Assembly: GCF_009882985.1 (NCBI RefSeq)
Contig: NZ_WTUZ01000020.1
Span: 317,064-381,063 of the forward strand
Direction of reading: 5' to 3'
From: Paenibacillus silvestris
GTDB taxonomy: Bacteria; Bacillota; Bacilli; Paenibacillales; NBRC-103111
Length of the DNA: 64,000 nucleotides
Below, piece by piece: positions 34,069 to 41,391 of the stretch (position 1 is its first letter; each line of letters starts with the position of its first letter). A program made the position numbers and the translations under genes. Under the pieces are notes generated by a model. That model was not told the DNA's origin and did no database searches. It worked only from the letters and a program-made list of their open reading frames with translations.

Positions 34069-34803
34069 ATGAAAGAACAAGCGATACTTTTTGATCTTGA
34101 TGATACATTAGTGCATTGCAATAAATATTTTGATGTGGTTATTGACCAGTTCGTTGATCTCATGCTCACTTGGTTTTCCGGTCACGGGCTTGTTGCGCAT
34201 GATATTAAACAAAAGCAGCTCCAAATTGATCTGGCCGGCATTCATATCCACGGCTTCATGCCCGAACGTTTCCCCAAGTCCTTTGTTGAAACGTATCAAT
34301 GGTTTAGCGGGCATTTCAATCGGAAAATGAGCGCCAAAGAAGAATCATGGCTGATGCAATTAGGCCATACCGTATACGAATACACGGTCGAACCTTATCC
34401 ACTCATGAACGAAACGCTCGATCAGCTGCAACAAGATGGCCATCGACTCTTTCTGTACACGGGCGGCGATGCTTCGATTCAAATGAAGAAGGTCAAGGAC
34501 CTGAGCCTCGACACGTATTTTCATGACCGTATCTTCGTCACCACGCATAAGACCAAGGAATTCATGGAAACGATCATGCATGAGCAAGGTTTTGATCGCA
34601 AACATACGTGGATGATCGGAAACTCCGTCAAAACGGATGTGCTGCCTGCCCTCCATGCGGGTATCCACTCCATCCACATTCCAGTCGCGCAGGATTGGGC
34701 GTACAATACAGGAACGATTGATATCGCACCTCAAGGAGCTTTCTACCAACTGGATTCCTTACAGGAAGTTCCCACGACAATTCAATCGTATATCATGAAA
34801 TAA
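34069..34803 (+). CDS. HAD-superfamily hydrolase
   Basis: A 244-residue phosphohydrolase. The start at 34069 lies 9-10 bp from GCAGGAG. HAD motif I is FDLDDTLV (about 8-15, nucleophile and acid Asp pair), motif II is in LFLYTGGD (about 136), a Lys of motif III lies near KTKEF, and motif IV is WMIGNSVKTD (about 184-193). A helical cap domain occupies about 18-110. The substrate cannot be read from sequence. It lies 95 bp after the bactofilin gene but probably has its own promoter. Confidence 0.88.
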   Translation: MKEQAILFDLDDTLVHCNKYFDVVIDQFVDLMLTWFSGHGLVAHDIKQKQLQIDLAGIHIHGFMPERFPKSFVETYQWFSGHFNRKMSAKEESWLMQLGHTVYEYTVEPYPLMNETLDQLQQDGHRLFLYTGGDASIQMKKVKDLSLDTYFHDRIFVTTHKTKEFMETIMHEQGFDRKHTWMIGNSVKTDVLPALHAGIHSIHIPVAQDWAYNTGTIDIAPQGAFYQLDSLQEVPTTIQSYIMK

Positions 34804-34819
34804 ATAACGCGTTAACGCA

Positions 34820-34868
34820 AAAAGCTGCCCCTAAAGTCATTAAATGACCAAGGGCCAGCTTTTTTTGT
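34820..34868 (+). terminator. Terminator after the HAD gene
   Basis: Hairpin AGCTGCCCCT...AGGGCCAGCT with an inner GTCAT/ATGAC stem, followed by TTTTTTT. Confidence 0.85.
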
Positions 34869-34928
34869 TTGGCCAGCCTTCTCAAATTAACGGGAAAAAC
34901 TGACGCTATTTTTCAATTTACATGGAAT

Positions 34929-34947
34929 AACGGGAGAACTTCCCGTT
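34929..34947. repeat. Short hairpin AACGGGA/TCCCGTT
   Basis: A perfect 7-bp stem with a 5-nt loop, 24 bp beyond the ABC permease stop. It is preceded by a partial copy of the arm (TTAACGGGAAAAAC) near 34890. No T-run follows in the minus direction, so it is not a clear terminator. Confidence 0.4.
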
Positions 34948-34970
34948 AAATCTGAATCAGCCTAGCTTAC

Positions 34971-35918
34971 TTAAGCCGCCACATCGCGCCTGCGGAAGAT
35001 TTCCCAGGAAAGCAGGTTGAACACCAGGAAGTAGACAATCAGGACGACAATTGAAAATCCAAGTGTCATTCCTTCTGCAAGCGGCTGCCCTTCCAAGTAA
35101 GGCGTAAGATCCGTATTGGCAAATAAGAAGTATTTGCCCCAGCTGTATCTCAAGAGCAGCATCGCAATAACCTGCCCTGCGAACATGATGAAAATGCTGA
35201 GACCGATGGCCAACGAGGAGCTGCGGAACACGGTAGAGATCATAAACGCAAGCGTCACAATCATCACAAGCTCAATTAGCTTCAAGCCATAGGTTGCGAG
35301 CGTGAATAGCAGCATACTCCCTTCATGCACTTGCCCCTTTGCATCTACCGTCAGATGCGGAAGCCCAAGGCTCTGAAAGCCATACAGGAATCCATTCACG
35401 ATGAGAGCAGTGATAAACAATAGAATCAACAAGGTCGCAGCAAACAGGAGTGTTGTAATATATTTGGAACAAAGAATTTTGGCTCGGCTGGCTGGGCGAA
35501 TAAGCAGCAGCTTAATCGTTCCCCAAGTGAACTCGCCGGCCACCATATCCCCGGCAATAATGACGGTAAACAGCGTCACTAGTATAATCATGCCAGAGGC
35601 CCGCAGCGCTCCGCCCCAAAGCGTATTATCCGTTGGTGGATAATTATGGTCCAGCATGTACTGCTGAAGCGCGATTTCTTCCTTCATCTGTTGTTTGAAT
35701 TTTTCCGGAAGTTCAACGTTTTCCAGCTCTTTCTTATTATGCTCAATAGTCTCTGTCGCTCTAACCTTCCATTGATCGTTGCCATCATCAGCACCCGGAT
35801 GTGAAACCAGCCCAGCCAAGACGACAATAACGATCAGCAGCAGCCCCAGTATCCACGTGCGCAGCCTGCGGTAAATTTTCATCTGTTCATTTTGGATTAA
35901 ATTAAGCAATTGGATCAC
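34971..35918 (-). CDS. ABC-2 type transporter permease
   Basis: A 315-residue membrane protein. Helix 1 lies near 20-40, then an extracytoplasmic stretch of about 75 residues with charged helices, then five helices from about 108 to 308. The order and the MIQLLNLIQNEQMKIYRRLRT start are typical of ABC-2 permeases of BcrAB-like exporters. It follows its ATPase with a 17-bp overlap. It is likely regulated by the divergent two-component system, as in bacitracin- and lantibiotic-responsive modules. The substrate is unknown. Confidence 0.88.
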   Translation of the reverse strand: MIQLLNLIQNEQMKIYRRLRTWILGLLLIVIVVLAGLVSHPGADDGNDQWKVRATETIEHNKKELENVELPEKFKQQMKEEIALQQYMLDHNYPPTDNTLWGGALRASGMIILVTLFTVIIAGDMVAGEFTWGTIKLLLIRPASRAKILCSKYITTLLFAATLLILLFITALIVNGFLYGFQSLGLPHLTVDAKGQVHEGSMLLFTLATYGLKLIELVMIVTLAFMISTVFRSSSLAIGLSIFIMFAGQVIAMLLLRYSWGKYFLFANTDLTPYLEGQPLAEGMTLGFSIVVLIVYFLVFNLLSWEIFRRRDVAA

Positions 35919-36837
35919 TCCCCGTCATTTCTAAGAATTGATCCTCCAGCGACTTCGTTGCCGTACGGATTCCGTAGACAGCAATTCCTGCCTCTACAAA
36001 TCGTTTGTTCCACAGGGCGGTCTCTTCCTTATCGAGCATCAGGATTAGATCATCACCCTCTACCTCAGCCTTGACAGATTGTGCAGCAGCCAAAGCCAAT
36101 GCTTGATCCGGCGACGACACTTCAAAAGCAACATGGAGCTTGCCGTCCGACCGGGTATACTCTTTGATCAGCCTGACATCTACCAGTTTCCCGTTCTGAA
36201 TAATGGCAACCCGGTCGCACATAAGCTCCATCTCCGCCAATAGATGGCTGGATACAATGACCGATATGCCATCCTCGCGCGTCAACTTGCGCAAATGATC
36301 GCGCAGCTCGCGAATACCAGCTGGATCTAGGCCGTTCGTTGGCTCGTCCAAGATCAACACATCCGGCTTATGCAGCAAGGCCTGCGCAATACCGAGTCTT
36401 TGGCGCATGCCCAAAGAGTAGGTTTTCACCTTATCATGAATCCGGTTTTCCATGCCTACAAGCTCAATGACCTCATCAATACGGTCCGCCCCTATTCCCG
36501 GAAACATTCTGGCGTAATGCACCAAATTGTTATAGCCGCTCAGAAACTTATACATTTCCGGATTTTCAACAATAGCGCCAACATGGCGAATCGCTTGTTC
36601 AAAATGGGTCCGAATCGAATACCCGCCAATCCGGATATCCCCTTCCGTAATCGACATGAGCCCGACCATCATTCGGATCGTGGTTGTTTTACCAGCCCCG
36701 TTCGGGCCCAGAAATCCAAAAACTTCCCCCCGCGGGACGTCGAACGTTAATTGATCAATAATCGTCTTAGCGCCGATTCGTTTGGTAATCCGCTCGATCT
36801 GTACAATCGGCGATTGGTCTTGCGCTGCTGCTGCCAT
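35902..36837 (-). CDS. ABC transporter ATP-binding protein (BcrA-like)
   Basis: A 311-residue ATPase with Walker A GPNGAGKT (about 44-51), a Q-loop near 90, the signature YSLGMRQRLGIAQAL (about 144-158), Walker B VLILDEPTNGLDP and the switch SSHLL. A C-terminal domain of about 80 residues (VSSPDQALALAAAQ...) is the regulatory tail found in BcrA/NatA-type ATPases. It is first in a two-gene operon with the permease. GGGAG precedes the ATG. Confidence 0.94.
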   Translation of the reverse strand: MAAAAQDQSPIVQIERITKRIGAKTIIDQLTFDVPRGEVFGFLGPNGAGKTTTIRMMVGLMSITEGDIRIGGYSIRTHFEQAIRHVGAIVENPEMYKFLSGYNNLVHYARMFPGIGADRIDEVIELVGMENRIHDKVKTYSLGMRQRLGIAQALLHKPDVLILDEPTNGLDPAGIRELRDHLRKLTREDGISVIVSSHLLAEMELMCDRVAIIQNGKLVDVRLIKEYTRSDGKLHVAFEVSSPDQALALAAAQSVKAEVEGDDLILMLDKEETALWNKRFVEAGIAVYGIRTATKSLEDQFLEMTGSDPIA

Positions 36838-36974
36838 CTTTTATCGCTCCCTACCGCTATAAGTCATAAGAGTCATACAGAGGTGCTGCTGACAATATGA
36901 CTGCGCTCACTATGGATTTTTCCAACAATTAGGTACAATGATCTTATACGATTTTAACTAGAAGGAGTTCCTCT

Positions 36975-38183
36975 ATGATTCAAAGAAGACCTTGGCATGG
37001 TGTGGAGTGGTCGTTATTTATCGTTTTGACCGGCTCTGTGCTGCTTGGCCTGCTTTACGCGCTGCTCCATATGAATGAGAATGAGCACGGTAATATCTTT
37101 TTAACCATATTAGCCCTGCTTCTATCCTACGGTGTTCCTTTTTTATTCTGGAGACCTACCTACATTAACACAACGATGTACCCGATTTCCGTATTACTGA
37201 CAGGGATTCCTCTACAAATCTATCTATCATGGATGCAAGAAGATGCCTACCTTACTATTAATTGCCCATTAATGGTCATTGGATTCCTCACAGATCGAAA
37301 AAATGCATGGTGGGCCGCTCCAATCTCACTAGTTGCGATGCCTGTTGCCTATTTCTTAATCCTTCATCGAGGTATGGGGATGGGTGTTAGCGAGTTATTC
37401 AGCATCATCCTGAATGCCGTGCTGTTTTTCGCCATCGGCCTCAGCTTGCAGAGAGTTGTAACCTCTAATGAGAAGACGGAAAAACTTTTAGCGGAAAATC
37501 AACGTCAATACTATTTAATCCATGAGCAAAATAATGCCTTAGAGCAGTACGCCAACCAAATCGAGCAGTTGACTCTGCTGGAAGAACGCAATCGGATGGC
37601 TCGCGAGCTGCACGATACCGTCGGGCATACGTTCACTTCCGTCATCATGGGCATGGATGCTGTTTCCTATTTAATTGAAGCTGCGCCTGACAAAGCCAAG
37701 GAAAAGCTAGACGTCCTGCGAACTGTCACCCGCAACGGCTTGGAAGAAGTACGACGAAGCATTCATCAAATGGTGCCCAAAGAAGGCGATATGCTGCTAT
37801 CGCAACAATTAACAAGGCTGGCTAACGAGTTTGCCCTCCATACCGGCACTCAGATCCGGTTTACGACGGTTGGGGAGGAATTTGATATTCCTAAACAAAC
37901 TAAGCTCTCGCTCATTCGCTGTTTGCAGGAGTCCTTGACGAATGCCAAACGGCATGGCCGTGCTACCTCTGTAGAAATCAAGCTCAATTATCAGGACGAA
38001 GGTGTCGGAATTCGTATCGAAGATGATGGCGTCGGTACCGAGCAGCTCAAAGTCGGCTTTGGAATTAATGCCATGCAGGAGCGGATCTTTGCGCTGCAAG
38101 GGACGTTACAGGTAAGCTCAGCCGTCGGTCAGGGGACGATTGTTGAGTGCTTCATTCCTGCTAAGCGTTTACCTTCTTTTTAA
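36975..38183 (+). CDS. Sensor histidine kinase (NarL/DesK-type)
   Basis: A 402-residue membrane kinase. Residues about 10-160 form five to six helices with short loops. A coiled linker (about 165-205) follows, then the HisKA_3 box ELHDTVGHTFTSVIMG with phospho-accepting His213 and the HATPase domain (NAKRHGRATSVEI, IEDDGVGTEQLKVGFGI). No large extracellular sensor is present, as in intramembrane-sensing kinases such as LiaS. It is divergent from the ABC operon and followed by its response regulator. Confidence 0.93.
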   Translation: MIQRRPWHGVEWSLFIVLTGSVLLGLLYALLHMNENEHGNIFLTILALLLSYGVPFLFWRPTYINTTMYPISVLLTGIPLQIYLSWMQEDAYLTINCPLMVIGFLTDRKNAWWAAPISLVAMPVAYFLILHRGMGMGVSELFSIILNAVLFFAIGLSLQRVVTSNEKTEKLLAENQRQYYLIHEQNNALEQYANQIEQLTLLEERNRMARELHDTVGHTFTSVIMGMDAVSYLIEAAPDKAKEKLDVLRTVTRNGLEEVRRSIHQMVPKEGDMLLSQQLTRLANEFALHTGTQIRFTTVGEEFDIPKQTKLSLIRCLQESLTNAKRHGRATSVEIKLNYQDEGVGIRIEDDGVGTEQLKVGFGINAMQERIFALQGTLQVSSAVGQGTIVECFIPAKRLPSF

Positions 38184-38266
38184 AACCTCTCTTTCAAGCT
38201 GTCAGCCTTGGATGATACAATATGGCTAACAACACAAGCAAGTTACGCTACTAGGAGGAGTCCCGT

Positions 38267-38959
38267 ATGAACAATGTCCCACTGAAACTACTCCTGGTTG
38301 ACGATCAGGATTTAATACGAGAAAGCCTCCACATTGTGCTGGGCATGGACCCGGACATTGACGTCGTGGGCTTAGCCGAGAACGGCCGTGTCGCCATCGA
38401 GCAGTGCGAAGAACATCTCCCTGATGTCGTCCTGATGGACATTCACATGCCTGTTATGGATGGGGTCGAGGCCACCCGGAAGATCAAGGAGACATGGCCG
38501 CAAATCCGTGTCATTATCCTGACTACCTTCCAGGAGATCACCTATGTCGTTGATGCCTTGGGAGCGGGAGCTGAAGGCTATCTGCTTAAGGCCATACATC
38601 CGAAGGATTTGGCCGCAGGTATCAAATGGGTGCATCAAGGCGGCACCCTCATCCCGCAGGATATCGCGAAAATGCTCGTCCAGCAAGCCAGAGGCGCTGC
38701 GGAGTCAACCGTTCGTGATACGGAGCTTTCGAGATCGGCGAGCGAAGAGCCGGCTCGCACGGACGCATATGGCCTGAGCGATCGCGAAGTGCAGGTGCTG
38801 CACTGCATCGCTGACGGGCTGAACAACCGGGAAATTGCCGAGAAGCTTTTCCTTTCCGAAGGCACAGTGAAAAATTACATTTCCAGCATTTACTCCAAAA
38901 TGGACGTTCGTGACCGTGTGCAAGCTTCAAAGAAGGCGCATGAGGAAGGTATGCTTTAG
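38267..38959 (+). CDS. LuxR/NarL-family response regulator
   Basis: A 230-residue regulator. The receiver domain has the acidic pair in LLLVDDQD and phospho-acceptor Asp58 (LPDVVLMDIHMP), then LTTF and K (LLKAI) switch residues. A linker near 140-165 leads to the LuxR-type HTH LSDREVQVLHCIADGLNNREIAEKLF with EGTVKNYISSIYSKM. AGGAGGAG precedes the ATG. It is expected to be phosphorylated by the kinase just upstream and to act on the divergent ABC operon. Confidence 0.94.
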   Translation: MNNVPLKLLLVDDQDLIRESLHIVLGMDPDIDVVGLAENGRVAIEQCEEHLPDVVLMDIHMPVMDGVEATRKIKETWPQIRVIILTTFQEITYVVDALGAGAEGYLLKAIHPKDLAAGIKWVHQGGTLIPQDIAKMLVQQARGAAESTVRDTELSRSASEEPARTDAYGLSDREVQVLHCIADGLNNREIAEKLFLSEGTVKNYISSIYSKMDVRDRVQASKKAHEEGML

Positions 38960-38990
38960 GGCGAAGTTCATAAGGCTGTCCCATAAGCTC

Positions 38991-39045
38991 AAAAAAAGGG
39001 GTTCCCCTCGGTCATTTTGGTGACTTCCGGGAAACCCTTTGTTTG
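38991..39045 (+). terminator. Terminator after the response regulator
   Basis: Long imperfect hairpin AAGGGGTTCCCC...GGGAAACCCTTTG with an inner GGTCA/TGACT stem and A/T-rich ends. Confidence 0.7.
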
Positions 39046-39160
39046 TTAAAAAGAAGCCGAGTACGAAAGCAGAATCTGGATCGGCTGCTGGAATTCAAAC
39101 TTACTGCTCAAGCTGCCGCATACACTGCACGGCACCGTTCCTGGGTGTTCCACAGATTAA

Positions 39161-39339
39161 GGGAACTATACGGCCGCTATTTAGCCCAAATCGGCTATTT
39201 CAACCGTAATGCGGAACTACAGGGCCTTATTTGGCATCCGGCAGTTGCTGTTGAGCTTATATCCGCGAAATAGCGGAACACAGTTCCCATTTATCTGCCA
39301 TATGGCTATCTTACTGATAAATAGCGGACCACTGTTCCT
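39161..39339. repeat. FFRR intergenic repeat element, copy C
   Basis: Units lie at 39161 (forward), 39212 (forward), 39267 (reverse) and 39318 (reverse). Like units are 51 bp apart and the outer cores 171 bp apart. It sits between the convergent response regulator and coiled-coil protein genes. Between the terminator and this element (39046-39160) I see nothing recognisable. Confidence 0.8.
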
Positions 39340-39364
39340 TGGAGCCTAGCCGCGTAGCTATTGA

Positions 39365-39838
39365 CTACTCAAAAAGCTTTTCTAGAAAGCCCTTTTTCCT
39401 CTTGCGAATCTTCCGATAGCTTTTCACTCGGGAATAAGTAGGCTGCTCCTCCACCGATGTTGGACTTTCCGAATACAGCGTCAATGCAGTTGAAGGCTCT
39501 TCTTCTTCGATGACCTGCAGCGTGGTTCGTTCCTCATCCACTGGAGAGTCGAGTCTTCGAACAACCCGGTTAATAATCTGCTCATAGAGCTTATGTTCCA
39601 TCTGATGATTCATTTGCCGAAGCAGCTGTTCATGCTGCTTGTTATGGAGCTCATATTGCTCATGAAGCTGAGATTGAAGATCGGCTACCTGCCGCGAAAG
39701 AAGGAGGACCACTTTTTGCAATAATAACAGATGTTGTGTCCCCATAGGTTCATCCGCGTCAAATTCTGGAGCGTCTTCGCCATTCTCGGCTAACAGCGCA
39801 TACAGCTCCGCAGCCGTCATGAGATTCTCTTTCTTCAT
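39365..39838 (-). CDS. Coiled-coil protein of unknown function
   Basis: A 157-residue soluble protein. The start MKKENLMTAAELYALL follows GGAGGAAG by 3 bp. An acidic segment (about 18-32) is followed by a long amphipathic coiled coil rich in Leu, Gln, His and Glu (about 35-95), an acidic Glu/Thr/Ser tail and a strongly basic C-terminus (KSYRKIRKRKKGFLEKLFE) that could bind membrane or nucleic acid. I do not recognise a family. It is a single-gene unit between repeat copy C and the MFS gene. Confidence 0.7.
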   Translation of the reverse strand: MKKENLMTAAELYALLAENGEDAPEFDADEPMGTQHLLLLQKVVLLLSRQVADLQSQLHEQYELHNKQHEQLLRQMNHQMEHKLYEQIINRVVRRLDSPVDEERTTLQVIEEEEPSTALTLYSESPTSVEEQPTYSRVKSYRKIRKRKKGFLEKLFE

Positions 39839-40018
39839 GGGCTTCCTCCATTACCGTTTCATGTCGCAGCAATCGTTCCACTGCTTATCCATCTTATTGT
39901 ACATGAAGTTGCGGAAATGTTCACCTTTTTGATTTCCCATTGACTTCCAATCGTGCTTTCACTATTCTTGGCCTATAATCTACTCAAACTCTTAATTAAG
40001 CTGAAGGGGCCAATTCCT

Positions 40019-41296
40019 ATGCAAATTGATGCACCACTCAAAAAGAAGCCACGCATGTTCGACCTATTCCTGCTTCCCTTTATCCAATCACGCTCCTTCC
40101 CTTATTTATGGCTAAGTCAACTCATTTCGATGCTTGGAGGATCTGTCACAACCGTTATTTTACCAATGGTCGTTTATTCGCTCACAGGGTCAACGACGAT
40201 GATGGGCTTGGTCATGACTGCCTATATGCTGCCCTATGTCCTCATGCTCCCCCTCTCGGGATGGATTGTCGACCGTTATGATCGTGTGAGAATTATGATG
40301 CTTTCCGACATCGTCCGCTTCATCGTCATGTTGGCCATTGCGGTGCTTATTTTCACAGACAGCTTGTCTGTCCGCATGCTTTTCGGTTTGGTAAGCCTTT
40401 ATGGCCTTATGGAAGGACTTTTTCACCCGGCTTATTCCGCAGTGCGAGCCACTGTGTTCACACCGGACATTCGCAATGCTGCCAATGCGCTGACACAAGT
40501 GAGCAATCAAGGGGTCAGGATCATTGGCCCTATCCTAGGCGGGCTCATCATATCCTCCATGTCTGCCAGCTATGGATTCGGATTGGATGCGCTCACCTAT
40601 CTGATCTCCTATTTGTGTCTTTTAGTGTTAGTAAAAAAAGCATTCGTTTCGCGCCAAAACAAGCCTGAAACCTCAACAAGCAAGCTATCCTTTGCCTGGA
40701 AGCGTGAACTCCTTGAAGGTATTACCATTCTCAAAGGTCATCCCTGGCTTTGGATCACGATCCTTGCCTTCTGTTTCATTAATATTTGCTACACGGGCAT
40801 TATTGTCATTCTCGTCCCTTGGCTGTTCAAGGTTCATCTAGGGCTCGATCCACTCGCTTATGGCGTAGGCATCACTTGCTCCGGCGCTGGAGCTATTACG
40901 GCAGCACTTCTCTTCGGGTCCAAACGGCACTGGCGTCACCGTGGTATACTCGCCTATGGCGCAGTGATCCTGAGTGGCGCAGCACTGCTGGCAATGACCT
41001 TCACAACGTCACCTGTTGCGCTCTCCTTGCTCATGGCCGTCCAAGGGTTTGGACTTATGATTTTCGGTCTCATCTGGGAGACCAGCCTTCAGGAATTAGT
41101 GCCCCCCGAAGCTTTCGGGCGGGTGGTCAGTTTGGATTTGTTAGGATCTTTTGCCTTGTTGCCGCTAAGCTATTTCCTTGTCGGCTGGATTGCTGATCAA
41201 ATTGGCGGTGTGATTACTATCACGATATTCGCTTCAATAGGCCTGGCTATTGTCGCCAGTGTGCTTTGTGTGCCGGCGATTCGGCGGTTTCAATAG
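40019..41296 (+). CDS. MFS transporter, DHA3-type
   Basis: A 425-residue transporter. The start at 40019 follows GAAGGGG; an upstream in-frame start would add residues with no ribosome site. Twelve helices are predicted. The loop 2-3 motif GWIVDRYDRVRIMM and the VRATVFTPDIRNAANALTQ block are typical of the MFS_3/DHA3 group, which includes macrolide and siderophore exporters. The segment QELVPPEAFGRVVSLD is also diagnostic. The substrate cannot be determined. Confidence 0.88.
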   Translation: MQIDAPLKKKPRMFDLFLLPFIQSRSFPYLWLSQLISMLGGSVTTVILPMVVYSLTGSTTMMGLVMTAYMLPYVLMLPLSGWIVDRYDRVRIMMLSDIVRFIVMLAIAVLIFTDSLSVRMLFGLVSLYGLMEGLFHPAYSAVRATVFTPDIRNAANALTQVSNQGVRIIGPILGGLIISSMSASYGFGLDALTYLISYLCLLVLVKKAFVSRQNKPETSTSKLSFAWKRELLEGITILKGHPWLWITILAFCFINICYTGIIVILVPWLFKVHLGLDPLAYGVGITCSGAGAITAALLFGSKRHWRHRGILAYGAVILSGAALLAMTFTTSPVALSLLMAVQGFGLMIFGLIWETSLQELVPPEAFGRVVSLDLLGSFALLPLSYFLVGWIADQIGGVITITIFASIGLAIVASVLCVPAIRRFQ

Positions 41297-41325
41297 TCAT
41301 CAGATAAATAAGTTAATCTCACTAT

Positions 41326-41380
41326 AAAAAAGAGGCTTACTCAGTTCATCAAACAACTCTGAGCAGCCTCTTTTTATTTT
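41326..41380. terminator. Bidirectional terminator between MFS and SLH genes
   Basis: Hairpin AAAGAGGCTTACTCAG paired with CTGAGCAGCCTCTTT, with A- and T-runs on both sides. Confidence 0.85.
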
Positions 41381-41391
41381 GTTAGATTTTT

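Noticed and set aside
34885..34950. AACGGGA hairpin considered as another copy of the FFRR element
   Set aside because: It shares only a short GCTATTT word with the unit and lacks the GGAACTACAGG core and the 51-bp pitch.
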